The notes: generated from the sequence alone by a model not told the origin. A stretch of 64,000 nt of DNA from Bacteroidia bacterium (GCA_021740825.1 JAIOZA010000002.1:62001-126000), one strand, 5' to 3'; positions 9,851 through 19,975 are shown, counted from the first letter of the stretch. Made by a program: numbers and translations.

Positions 9851-12271
9851 ATGAAAATTTCCTACAACTGGTTAAAAACCTTAATAAATACTGATTTAAC
9901 GCCTGAGCAAATGGACGAGTACTTAACTTCTTCTGGTTTAGAAGTAGAAGGTATTGAATCGTTTGAAACAATTAAAGGTGGATTAAAAGGAATTGTTATA
10001 GGCGAAGTTGTTGAAAAAGAAAAACATCCTGATGCCGATAAATTAAGTATTACCAAAGTAAATGTTGGTGCTAGCGAATTATTAAATATTGTATGTGGTG
10101 CACCAAATGTAGCTTCCGGACAAAAAGTATTAGTTGCTATGATTGGCGCAAAATTATACGCAACAACGGGCGAACCATTTGAAATTAAAAAATCAAAAAT
10201 ACGGGGCGCTGCAAGCGAAGGAATGATTTGTGCCGAAGATGAAATTGGTTTAGGAACTAGTCATGATGGGATTTTAATTTTACCAGACCATGCTGTTGTG
10301 GGCACACCTGCTGCTGAGTTTTTTAAATTAGAACAGGATTATATTTTAGAAATTGGATTAACACCAAACAGAGCAGATGCCGCTTCTCATTATGGCGTTG
10401 CTAGAGATTTAGCAGCCATTTTAAATTGCAAAAATAACACTAATACGTTTCAAGCTCACTTACATAACATATTTGAATTACCTGAAGCAAGTAATATTAA
10501 CACCGTTGATATTACTATTGAAAATACAGATGCTTGTAAACGATATAGTGGATTAGTAATTTCGGGTATTACTGTAAAACCATCGCCAAATTGGTTAAAA
10601 AATTATTTATTAGCAATTGGCTTGCGTCCAATTAACAACATTGTAGATATTACCAATTTTGTATTGCATGATTTAGGACAACCGCTTCATGCTTTTGATT
10701 TAGAAAAAATTGCCGGAAATAAAATTATTGTAAAAACAGGTTTAGAAGGGACTAAATTTAAAACCTTAGATGGAACCGAACGCACCTTACTAGCAAATGA
10801 TTTAATGATTTGTAATTCGCATGAACCAATGTGTATGGCTGGTGTATTTGGTGGTTTAGAAAGTGGTGTTAGCGACAATACAACGTCAATCTTTTTAGAG
10901 GCGGCATATTTTAATCCAGCGTATGTTCGTAAAACTAGTAAACAGCATGGTTTAAAAACGGATAGTAGTTTCCGTTTTGAACGAGGAACTGATCCTGAAA
11001 TGACCATAAATGCTTTAAAACGCGCCGCTGCTTTAATCTTTGAATGTGCTGGTGGAGTTTTGAGCATGGATATCGTGGATATTTATCCAGAAAAATTAGA
11101 ACCTTTTCAAGTTGCCTTTTCATATCACAACTGCCAATCATTAATTGGAAAAGAGATTGATAAAAATACAATTAAGCACATCATTACCTCTTTGGGAATC
11201 ACAATAACTACCGAAGGAAATGATGGTTTGTTACTTTCAGTTCCTCAATACAAAACAGATGTTACCAGAGAAGCGGATGTAATTGAAGAAGTCATGCGTA
11301 TTTACGGTTATAATAATGTTGAAGAAAGCACCCAAATTAAATTTTCTGCAAGTTACGCTGATAGAGAAAAAGTAACAGCAACTGATAATACAACGGCTAA
11401 TTTATTAATTGGCTTTGGTTATAACGAAATGATGGGCTTATCCTTAACCAAGGAATCCTATTATCCAGAAGGAACACCTTTAGTTAAAATTTTAAATCCG
11501 TTAAGCTCTGACTTAAATGTGATGCGAAATTCGATGTTGTATGGTGGTTTAGAATCAGTAGCATATAACATCAATCGTAAACAAGCTGATTTAAAATTAT
11601 TTGAGTTTGGAAAAACTTATGAAAAAGTAGATGCTGATTTTAAATATGCTGAAACCAAACATTTAACGCTTTTTGTTACAGGACGTAAATATCCCGAAAA
11701 TCCTTATGGTGAAAATAATAAAGTGAATTTTGCTTTCGTAAAAGCAAGCGTAGAATCTATTTTAAATAAACTATCTATTAAATTTAAAATCAGTGAGTTA
11801 AATGATTCTAATTTTAGTTTCGGTTTATCCTATTCTCAAAAAAATAAGCACTTGGTTAGCTTTGGCTTAGTTGATAAATCTATTTGCAAAAAATTGGATG
11901 TAAACACTGAAGTTTTTTATGCTGATTTTAATTGGGATCATGTTTTATCGTTAGTTGGGAAAACAAAATTAGAATTTACAGAGATTCCTAAATTCCCAGA
12001 AGTGCGTCGCGATTTGGCTTTGTTAATTGATAAAAAAATAACCTACAAAGAAATAGAAGAATTAGCCTACAACGCAGAACGAAAACTTTTGAAAGGTGTT
12101 AATTTATTTGATATTTATGAAGGCGATAAATTAGAAGCCGGTAAAAAATCGTATGCAGTGAGTTTTATGTTGCAAGACAACGATGCTACCTTAAACGAAA
12201 AGCAAATTGAAAACGTCATGCAAAAATTAATTAAAACCTACACGGAGAAATTAGGAGCGAGTTTACGTTAA
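9851..12271 (+). CDS. pheT: Phenylalanine--tRNA ligase beta subunit
   Basis: MKISYNWLKTLI start, tRNA-binding domain, NNIVDITNFVLHDLGQPLHAFD, B5 and FDX-ACB-like C-terminus. Confidence 0.97.
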   Translation: MKISYNWLKTLINTDLTPEQMDEYLTSSGLEVEGIESFETIKGGLKGIVIGEVVEKEKHPDADKLSITKVNVGASELLNIVCGAPNVASGQKVLVAMIGAKLYATTGEPFEIKKSKIRGAASEGMICAEDEIGLGTSHDGILILPDHAVVGTPAAEFFKLEQDYILEIGLTPNRADAASHYGVARDLAAILNCKNNTNTFQAHLHNIFELPEASNINTVDITIENTDACKRYSGLVISGITVKPSPNWLKNYLLAIGLRPINNIVDITNFVLHDLGQPLHAFDLEKIAGNKIIVKTGLEGTKFKTLDGTERTLLANDLMICNSHEPMCMAGVFGGLESGVSDNTTSIFLEAAYFNPAYVRKTSKQHGLKTDSSFRFERGTDPEMTINALKRAAALIFECAGGVLSMDIVDIYPEKLEPFQVAFSYHNCQSLIGKEIDKNTIKHIITSLGITITTEGNDGLLLSVPQYKTDVTREADVIEEVMRIYGYNNVEESTQIKFSASYADREKVTATDNTTANLLIGFGYNEMMGLSLTKESYYPEGTPLVKILNPLSSDLNVMRNSMLYGGLESVAYNINRKQADLKLFEFGKTYEKVDADFKYAETKHLTLFVTGRKYPENPYGENNKVNFAFVKASVESILNKLSIKFKISELNDSNFSFGLSYSQKNKHLVSFGLVDKSICKKLDVNTEVFYADFNWDHVLSLVGKTKLEFTEIPKFPEVRRDLALLIDKKITYKEIEELAYNAERKLLKGVNLFDIYEGDKLEAGKKSYAVSFMLQDNDATLNEKQIENVMQKLIKTYTEKLGASLR

Positions 12272-12338
12272 CTATAAATCATAATTTTTCAAGTATAAAC
12301 AATTAAGTAGGCAATTGATTTTTTAATTAAATTAGTAT

Positions 12339-13037
12339 ATGCAAAAAAGAACTTCAGTATTAATCGTTTTATCGCTATCTATTTTAGTTAGCCAACTAAC
12401 TTATTCGCAAGTAAAAAAACTTGAAAAATCTGTTCCCACATTTAATGTTAAGCAAGACAATGATGCCAATTTAAAAAAATGGAGTTTAAAAGCAGGCGGA
12501 AATATCAGTGTGATCTATTTAGCTAGAAATACAAAAGATAAAAACAATGAACCTGGTTTCTGCGGAGGCGTTACATATGAAGTAAATGATTTTATTAGAG
12601 TTTCTTCTCTATACACACGCTTTAGACCTATAAATATTAAACCTACTTGGTTAGATGTGAAAGCACACACGTATGAAGCTAATATGGAAATTGTGGCAAA
12701 ATTTCCGAACAAGCAAACATTGCTATACCCTTTTGTTGGATTGAGTTATAATACTTTTTCTGGTTACTTTACAGGAGTGCTCGATTATTTAAATTTAAAA
12801 GAATATTATGCTGTAAATAGTACCATAAAAAATAATTGGTTAGGCTTAAATTTTGGTACTGGTTTAGAGCACAACTTTGGCATTTTAGGTTTCTTTATTG
12901 ATTACAGAATGCGTGTTGGAAAACAAGAAAAAGCCTTTAATATTATGGATGTATGTTATACAGCTGGATTAAAAATACGCTATCAAAAAATCCGAAATAT
13001 TAAGTATAAAGCACAAGATGCTCGATCTTTAGATTAA
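12339..13037 (+). CDS. Predicted outer-membrane beta-barrel protein
   Basis: Signal peptide and alternating aromatic beta-strand pattern; no catalytic motifs. Confidence 0.55.
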   Translation: MQKRTSVLIVLSLSILVSQLTYSQVKKLEKSVPTFNVKQDNDANLKKWSLKAGGNISVIYLARNTKDKNNEPGFCGGVTYEVNDFIRVSSLYTRFRPINIKPTWLDVKAHTYEANMEIVAKFPNKQTLLYPFVGLSYNTFSGYFTGVLDYLNLKEYYAVNSTIKNNWLGLNFGTGLEHNFGILGFFIDYRMRVGKQEKAFNIMDVCYTAGLKIRYQKIRNIKYKAQDARSLD

Positions 13038-13060
13038 ACTAATTACTCGAGTAATCTTTC

Positions 13061-14374
13061 TTAAATTAATTCACCATACAAATCAAAATCGCTGGCATCA
13101 GTAATTTTAACTTGTGCAAAATCGCCAATTCTAATATAATTTTCATCAGTGGCTTTTACTAGCACTTCGTTATCAACATCAGGACTATCAAATTCACTTC
13201 GACCAACAAAATAATCATTTTCTTTTCTATCAAATAAAACTTTGTAAGTGTTGCCAATTTTCTCTTGATTTAAACTGTACGAAATTTCTTGCTGAACTTT
13301 CATCACTGCATCAGCGCGTTCCTTTTTTACTTTTTCTTTTACATCATCTTTTAATAAATGAGCATGCGTATTTTCTTCATGCGAATACGTAAAAATACCT
13401 AAACGTTCAAATTTAGTATCAGAAACCCATTGCAACATTTCTTCATGATCTTTTTGAGTTTCACCAGGATAACCTGCAATTAAGGTTGTGCGAATGGCAA
13501 TACCCGGAACTTTATCTCTAATTTGATTTACTGTATCTATTGTTTTTTGTTTAGTAATACCTCTGCGCATACTAGTTAGCATGTTATCAGTAATATGTTG
13601 CAAAGGCATATCTAAATAATTACATACATTACTTCGCTTATTCATTACATCTAACACATCCATCGGAAAACCACTAGGAAATGCATAATGTAAACGAATC
13701 CAATCAATTCCCTCTGCATCACTTAATTGATCTACTAAATTTGCTAACTCACGTTTTTTATAAATATCTAATCCGTAATAGGTTAAATCTTGCGCAATTA
13801 ATAATAATTCGCGAGTACCTTTGCTAGCCAATAATTTTGCTCTGCTTACTAAAGTTTCTATTGGTTCCGAAATATGTTTGCCGCGCATTAAAGGAATGGC
13901 GCAAAAACTGCATGGTCTGTCGCAACCTTCACTAATTTTAAAATAAGCAAAATGGTTTGGCGTGGTTAGCAATCGCTCACCAACAAGCTCTTTTTTATAA
14001 TCAGCTTTTAATGTTTTTAATATTTTTGGCAATTCACGAGTTCCAAAGTATGCGTCCACATCGGGAATTTCTTTTTCTAAATCTGCTTTATAGCGCTCAC
14101 TCAAGCAACCAGTTACATATAATTTTTCGATGCTTCCCTCTTTTTTAGCTTCTACATAGCGCAAAATAGTATCAATACTTTCTTGTTTAGCATTTTCAAC
14201 AAAGCCACAGGTATTAATAATGACTATTTGATGGTTATCATTTTGACTTTCATGTTCAACATCAAAATTATTGGCTTTTAACTGCCCCATTAAAACTTCA
14301 CTATCTACTATATTTTTACTGCATCCCAATGTTACTACATTGACACTATTTTTTTTTCGAGTTTTTGTTTTCAT
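13061..14374 (-). CDS. rimO: Ribosomal protein S12 methylthiotransferase
   Basis: VVTLGCSKNIVDSEVLMGQL, radical-SAM CxxxCxxC EGCDRPCSFCAIP, TRAM-like C-terminus. Confidence 0.95.
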   Translation of the reverse strand: MKTKTRKKNSVNVVTLGCSKNIVDSEVLMGQLKANNFDVEHESQNDNHQIVIINTCGFVENAKQESIDTILRYVEAKKEGSIEKLYVTGCLSERYKADLEKEIPDVDAYFGTRELPKILKTLKADYKKELVGERLLTTPNHFAYFKISEGCDRPCSFCAIPLMRGKHISEPIETLVSRAKLLASKGTRELLLIAQDLTYYGLDIYKKRELANLVDQLSDAEGIDWIRLHYAFPSGFPMDVLDVMNKRSNVCNYLDMPLQHITDNMLTSMRRGITKQKTIDTVNQIRDKVPGIAIRTTLIAGYPGETQKDHEEMLQWVSDTKFERLGIFTYSHEENTHAHLLKDDVKEKVKKERADAVMKVQQEISYSLNQEKIGNTYKVLFDRKENDYFVGRSEFDSPDVDNEVLVKATDENYIRIGDFAQVKITDASDFDLYGELI

Positions 14375-14445
14375 TGTTGCGCAAAGATACCAATTTAAAA
14401 CATTTTAATTCATAGATTTTAATACATTTATATTCAAAACAAAGC

Positions 14446-14958
14446 GTGTTGCACAACGATATTATAACCACATATTTAACTGAAGAAAGAATTGAAAGCA
14501 CTTTCTTTATGATAGTTGGACTAATTACCATTGCCCTAGCATTTATTTTTTTAGGTATCATTAAATATTCTTTTTTTAAAGGGATGGCAATTCCTTTGCT
14601 TGTTTTAGGAATTATTGAGCTATCTGCTGGAGCGATTTCTTATAATCAGTCTCAAAAATATAGTAACAACATACAATTACTTAAAAAATACAATACTGAA
14701 GAAGTGCAAGCAGAAGAATTAAAACGTATGCAAATTATACTGAAAAACTATACTATTTATAGTTGGATTGAACTGTTATTAATTTGCATAGGACTTTTAT
14801 TATTTATTAGATTTAATAAATCGCCACAAACTTTTTGGAAAGGATTTGGATTAGGATTATTAATTCAAGCGATTATTTTATTTGCACTGCATTTACTAAC
14901 GGAACAAACTGGCAAAATGTATATTGAACAATTGATAAACTACCAACCACGCATATAA
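14446..14958 (+). CDS. Hypothetical integral membrane protein
   Basis: ORF with GTG start and four predicted TM segments. Confidence 0.55.
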   Translation: MLHNDIITTYLTEERIESTFFMIVGLITIALAFIFLGIIKYSFFKGMAIPLLVLGIIELSAGAISYNQSQKYSNNIQLLKKYNTEEVQAEELKRMQIILKNYTIYSWIELLLICIGLLLFIRFNKSPQTFWKGFGLGLLIQAIILFALHLLTEQTGKMYIEQLINYQPRI

Positions 14959-15143
14959 TTGCATTTGCAGTACTATAACATTCCTTTTTCAAGCTGCTGT
15001 TCTGGTTAGTTTATAAACATAAATTTCAATTTAAAAATTTTTCAAATACGGCATAATGCTATAATATATAGCAATCATGTGTTATTTGTTGAATTAATTT
15101 TATCATCTAAAAAAATCTCAATCGTAAAAAATTAATAGTAGTT

Positions 15144-15596
15144 ATGCGTGAACAAATTAATAATAAAAAAATACTGGAACCTTATCGTAAAACATTGCGC
15201 AAAAATTTGACTCCGGCAGAAGCATTTTTATGGAGGTTGCTTAAAAATAGCCAACTTGAAAACCGAAAATTTAGAAGGCAATATAGTATAGGAAATTACA
15301 TTTTAGATTTTTATTGCCCTTCCGAAAAACTTGCAATTGAGCTTGATGGAGCATCTCATTTTACACCTGAAGGAATTGAATATGATACAATAAGAACTGA
15401 ATATATAAACAGTTTTAATATTAAAGTAGTGCGGTTTGAAAACAAGTTGGTGTTTGATAATACAACCTGGGTATTAGATGAAATAAAAAGTAATTTTAGG
15501 AATGCTGTGGATTGTGGGGAATTAGAACAACCACCCCGTCCTGCGGACACCCCTCCTTATCAGGAGGGGAGCGATAAGCGGGAGTGGAAAAAATAA
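15144..15596 (+). CDS. DUF559 domain-containing protein (PD-(D/E)XK / Vsr-like endonuclease fold)
   Basis: LRKNLTPAEAFLWRLLKN...KFRRQYSIGNYILDFYCPSEKLAIELDGASH...VVRFEN; C-terminal ~21 aa are translated from a GC-rich hairpin repeat. Confidence 0.9.
   Translation: MREQINNKKILEPYRKTLRKNLTPAEAFLWRLLKNSQLENRKFRRQYSIGNYILDFYCPSEKLAIELDGASHFTPEGIEYDTIRTEYINSFNIKVVRFENKLVFDNTTWVLDEIKSNFRNAVDCGELEQPPRPADTPPYQEGSDKREWKK
15531..15575 (-). repeat. GC-rich REP-like hairpin element, copy 1 (inside DUF559 3' end)
   Basis: CCCCTCC(15550-15556)/GGAGGGG(15563-15569) stem plus GTCC(15538-15541)/GGAC(15545-15548) mini-stem. Confidence 0.8.
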
Positions 15597-15694
15597 AAAG
15601 AAAAAAATAAATTAAAAAAAAATATACCAAATCAACCTCATAGGTAATTTTACAAGTTGTTATAAATTAAACACCAATTTAAATTTAATAAGCT

Positions 15695-15738
15695 GCTCCC
15701 CTGTTTTAGGGGAGCTGTCCAGAGGACTGAGGGGTTTA
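15695..15738 (+). repeat. GC-rich REP-like hairpin element, copy 2
   Basis: GCTCCCCT(15695-15702)/AGGGGAGC(15708-15715) stem, then GTCC(15717-15720)/GGAC(15724-15727), then TGAGGGGT; same architecture as copy 1 in opposite orientation. Confidence 0.8.
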
Positions 15739-15788
15739 CACCACACCCATTTTTTTAACTTACAACTTAGGTTTTATATTAACTGAAA

Positions 15789-18530
15789 TTACTCTTTTCC
15801 TAAAAAATCTGCCCAACCTTTCCATTCAAGTTTGTAAGTATGATAAGGTGTTTTTGGTATGTCCATTGAAATTTTACCATTTTCATATAAATCCCTCCAC
15901 TCTTTAGCTGTTTTTATTTTTAGTTGTCTAGCATATAATCTTGCATCTTCAAATAATTTATAAGGACGTTGATTAGTAGCAATGTTATTAGTTCCTAACC
16001 AATCAGACCAGCTAAGCCAACCTTTATTTTTATAGATTTTATCTGGATTTGTTGGAATACCATCGTTTTTTTTCTTTTTGTTTTTGCAATAAACTCTATA
16101 CTCTTTATTACTTTTTAAATTTAAAGTTCTTACAACCTCTCTAGCCTTCTCAAAATTTAATTCTTTACCATTTCTTTTTGTATTTGAACCTAAATAATCA
16201 GCCCAACTTATCCAACCATTATTTTCATAAACACGATAAGGTGTTGAAGGAATTTCAATTGGTAATTTCCCAGACCGAATAAAATCTTTATAATCTCTAG
16301 CTGTTGTGAATTTTAATTTTTTCACATAGTTATGTGCATATTCATAATCTTTAAAAGGTGGTGGATTATATTTTGAAGGTTTAACGCCAAGCCAATCATT
16401 AATACCTTTATAACCATCAAGTTTATATGTTCGCCAAGGATTAGACGGAATATCTATTAATCTATTTTGGTTTTGGCAATAAAATTTCCATTCTAACATA
16501 GATTTTAAATATAAATTTCTAACATATTCCCTTGCTTCTTCAAAAGGCATCCAACTTAACTTAGCAAGTTTATTCCATGTTTTAAGTTGTATGCTTTCAA
16601 TTAAATCATGTGCATTTATTTTTGAGGCAATATTTACATCAATATCAAATTGTATTAAGCTATCTTTTTTATTGCCAGTTTTTCCTTTACTGATATCTCT
16701 GAAATATTCAACAATACGTTCATCATTAGATGCTAATGCTCTAATGGTGCTTAGTATTTCTTTAAATTCATCACTCTCAATAATTTCATCCGTATTATTT
16801 GTTTCAGTAAATACTGGTAAAATAACATAGCCAAACTCTTTGCCTTCTTTTTTGCGCAACGCTCTACCAACTGCTTGCACAATATCAACTGTGCTTTTAC
16901 GAGAATCTGCAAACAATACACAATCAATATTTGGTACATCAATACCTTCGGTTAAACATTTGGCATTAGTAATGATTCCTTTTTCAGTATCGGCAAATTC
17001 ATCTACAATTTTACCTCTTTCCGACGTTCGCATTGCACCCGATACATGATAGGATTTTACTTTTGCAAATTTAGGATAGGCTTTACTAAAAACAGATTGA
17101 CTTTTTTCAAAGGCTTCAGCCTTTTTTATACTCGAATGAAATGTAACCGCATGATAAATGGGATAATCAGTCATGGCTTTGCGCAAGGCAATTAAAGACG
17201 CTAACGTTCTGGCTTCTGTTTCTTTATCCCACTCTTTACCTTCGGGCTTAACAAATGCATTTTGTTGTAGTAGTTTTTTTACTTCATCATTTGAAATAAA
17301 AAGTGTAATGATTTTATAATCTGATAAAATGCCAATTTCTATGGCTTCTTTAAATGACATTTGAGCAAATGTTTCGCCATAAATGGCTGAATCATTCATG
17401 CTTAAAACCGTATCCGAAGAACCTGCATACCTTCTTTCGGTTGCAGTCATAAAAATTCGTTTTTCTACTGCTAAATTTTGTTCAAATAATAAATGACTAA
17501 ACAATTTATCTTTATCGCCAACAGTTTTATGGGCTTCATCCATTATACCCAAATTAAAACTGTGCTTGGCTATTTTACAAGCCTCTGCAATAGTTTTACC
17601 AGATTGATAGGTCGTAAAAATAATTGTCTTGTTTTTTGAATTTTCTTTTAACCAATTGGCAATGAAATTTTTATCGGTAACACATGGCACTCCAATTTCG
17701 TTGGTATGAATAGCAATATCATCATTTTTACCAATACCTTCATCACTACAAACACAAAGCCAGGCAATTGTTTCGTTATTGGCAACCGATTCTCTTAAAT
17801 ATACTTCGAGTGTTTGTTTTACTAAAGATAAAGACGGAACGGCAACAATGGTACTTTTGGATTTTAATTCTCTTGTAATCCAATAACCAGTTAAACTTTT
17901 ACCAGCACCGCAAGGAAATACTAATTTTCCTCTTGAATTATTTTCTTTTAAAAAATAATGTTTAGCTTCTTTTAAAGCTTTTGTTTGGTGAGGTTTTGGT
18001 TTATACGGAATTAGTTTTTTTTCTTTACCAGAAAGTTTATTTCTTAGCCAATCAAAAAATGTTTTATCTAATTTGCGCCATTCATCCGAGGTGCAAAATC
18101 CAATATTATTTTTTCCTTGATATATTTTCGCGTAGTCATCAACGGTAGTGCAAACCAAACAATAGGTAATATTTTCTGCAATACCAGTGCTTAAAGACAC
18201 AAAGGTTGAAATTGCCCGATGAGACAATCGTTGATCTTCCTCTTGAAGATATTTACATTGAATTGCCCAAAATTTCCCTTCTATTGTTTCTGCAATTAAA
18301 TCTATGCCTTGATCGTTTGTGGGCAGATTTAATTTTTTTAGAATAGAAGGTGTGATTTCGTTTTGTAACCAAACATTTTTAAGTTTTGATTTATAAACAG
18401 GATTGTACTCTAAATAATATTTAGTTAATTCTTCAAAAGCCTTCCCTTTTTCAAGTTTGGTTTTGGTGTCTAAAACATTCTTAAAATCTTTCCAATTATT
18501 AACTTTATTAAGGTAGGACTTTAAACTCAT
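15789..18530 (-). CDS. Mrr-like nuclease / SF2 (DEAH) helicase / C-terminal INT_rpt-like repeat protein; candidate defence effector
   Basis: N-terminal GIDLIAETIEGKFWAIQCKY (D..QxK nuclease motif); FPCGAGKS Walker A, MDEAHK, TEGIDVPNID, QAVGRALR; four repeats of about 60 aa ending NDWLG/ADYLG/SDWLG/ADFLG (about 15792-16548). Confidence 0.88.
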   Translation of the reverse strand: MSLKSYLNKVNNWKDFKNVLDTKTKLEKGKAFEELTKYYLEYNPVYKSKLKNVWLQNEITPSILKKLNLPTNDQGIDLIAETIEGKFWAIQCKYLQEEDQRLSHRAISTFVSLSTGIAENITYCLVCTTVDDYAKIYQGKNNIGFCTSDEWRKLDKTFFDWLRNKLSGKEKKLIPYKPKPHQTKALKEAKHYFLKENNSRGKLVFPCGAGKSLTGYWITRELKSKSTIVAVPSLSLVKQTLEVYLRESVANNETIAWLCVCSDEGIGKNDDIAIHTNEIGVPCVTDKNFIANWLKENSKNKTIIFTTYQSGKTIAEACKIAKHSFNLGIMDEAHKTVGDKDKLFSHLLFEQNLAVEKRIFMTATERRYAGSSDTVLSMNDSAIYGETFAQMSFKEAIEIGILSDYKIITLFISNDEVKKLLQQNAFVKPEGKEWDKETEARTLASLIALRKAMTDYPIYHAVTFHSSIKKAEAFEKSQSVFSKAYPKFAKVKSYHVSGAMRTSERGKIVDEFADTEKGIITNAKCLTEGIDVPNIDCVLFADSRKSTVDIVQAVGRALRKKEGKEFGYVILPVFTETNNTDEIIESDEFKEILSTIRALASNDERIVEYFRDISKGKTGNKKDSLIQFDIDVNIASKINAHDLIESIQLKTWNKLAKLSWMPFEEAREYVRNLYLKSMLEWKFYCQNQNRLIDIPSNPWRTYKLDGYKGINDWLGVKPSKYNPPPFKDYEYAHNYVKKLKFTTARDYKDFIRSGKLPIEIPSTPYRVYENNGWISWADYLGSNTKRNGKELNFEKAREVVRTLNLKSNKEYRVYCKNKKKKNDGIPTNPDKIYKNKGWLSWSDWLGTNNIATNQRPYKLFEDARLYARQLKIKTAKEWRDLYENGKISMDIPKTPYHTYKLEWKGWADFLGKE

Positions 18531-18664
18531 TATTTTATTAGTTATAAATCTATATAAGACATTAAAGATATAATATTATAAGATATATTTTAAAGGTACT
18601 ATAGCTATTTATAATTTCAATTAAAATCCAAATTTTCCTGCTTTTTTGTTAACTTTGCGGCAAT

Positions 18665-19975
18665 ATGTCAAACTTAGTAGCCATTGTTGGTCGCCCAAAT
18701 GTTGGAAAATCAACTCTTTTTAATAGATTAACTGAATCTCGTGAAGCCATTGTAGATGATGAACCTGGAGTAACGCGAGATAGGCATTATGGCAAATCAA
18801 ATTGGAATGGAATTGAGTTTTCTGTGGTGGATACCGGCGGTTACATTAAAGGAAGCGAAGATATTTTTGAAGGTGAAATCCGCAAACAAGTTCAAATAGC
18901 TGTTGATGAGAGTACAACTATATTATTTATGGTTGATGTAACTGATGGCGTTACTCAATTTGATAAAGATGTGGCGAATATAGTTCGCAGAAGTAAAAAA
19001 CCCGTTTTATTAGTAGTCAATAAGGTGGATAATAGCGAACGTAATTCTTATGCCGCCGAATTTTATAGTTTAGGCTTAGGCGATCCTTATTGCGTTTCTT
19101 CAAATAGCGGAATGGGTACAGGCGATTTACTTGATGCATTGGTAAAAACATTTCCGGAAGATTCAGGTGCTATTGAAGGAAGCCATTTACCTAAAATAGC
19201 TATTGTTGGAAGACCGAATGTTGGAAAGTCCTCTTTAACGAATGCCCTTTTGGGAGAAGAACGAAATATAGTAACACCAATAGCAGGTACAACGCGCGAT
19301 ACCATACATACGCGTTACAATAAATTTGGACATGATTTTTTGCTGATAGATACAGCTGGTATGCGCAAAAAAGCAAAAGTGCATGAAGATATTGAGTTTT
19401 ATAGCGTCATGAGAACCATTAAAGCTATTGAAACTTCGGATGTATGTGTATTGATGTTAGATGCCACACAAGGAATTGAATCGCAAGATTTAAATATTAT
19501 TCATTTAATAGTAAAAAATCATAAAGGAATTGTGGTTGTAGTTAATAAATGGGATTTAGTTGAAGACAAAAATACCATGACTACCAAACACTTTGAAGAG
19601 CAAATAAGAATAAGTATGATGCCTTTTAAAGATGTTCCTATTATTTTTACATCCGTTACCGAAAAACAACGAATTATGAAAGTGATCGACGTTGCAATGG
19701 AAGTATTTAGTAATAAGTCAACCAAAATACCCACTAGTAAACTAAACGAGTACTTTTTGCCTTTAATTGAGAACTTCCCACCTCCTGCAGTAAAAGGAAA
19801 AATTGTAAAAATAAAGTACGTAACGCAAATTAAAGATACTTGCGCTTTTGTATTTTTTTGTAATTCGCCACAATATTTAACGGATGCTTATAAGCGATTT
19901 TTAGAAAATAAATTCCGTGAAAGCTTTAATTTTTCAGGCGTTCCCCTATCATTTTATTTTAGGGCAAAAAGTTAA
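18665..19975 (+). CDS. der: Ribosome biogenesis GTPase Der
   Basis: Tandem GTPase domains (AIVGRPNVGKSTLFNRL and AIVGRPNVGKSSLTNAL) and KH-like C-terminus. Confidence 0.97.
   Translation: MSNLVAIVGRPNVGKSTLFNRLTESREAIVDDEPGVTRDRHYGKSNWNGIEFSVVDTGGYIKGSEDIFEGEIRKQVQIAVDESTTILFMVDVTDGVTQFDKDVANIVRRSKKPVLLVVNKVDNSERNSYAAEFYSLGLGDPYCVSSNSGMGTGDLLDALVKTFPEDSGAIEGSHLPKIAIVGRPNVGKSSLTNALLGEERNIVTPIAGTTRDTIHTRYNKFGHDFLLIDTAGMRKKAKVHEDIEFYSVMRTIKAIETSDVCVLMLDATQGIESQDLNIIHLIVKNHKGIVVVVNKWDLVEDKNTMTTKHFEEQIRISMMPFKDVPIIFTSVTEKQRIMKVIDVAMEVFSNKSTKIPTSKLNEYFLPLIENFPPPAVKGKIVKIKYVTQIKDTCAFVFFCNSPQYLTDAYKRFLENKFRESFNFSGVPLSFYFRAKS

Noticed and set aside
10687-11067. 126-aa minus-strand ORF inside pheT
   Set aside because: Fully antisense to a strongly supported pheT; no domain or signal.
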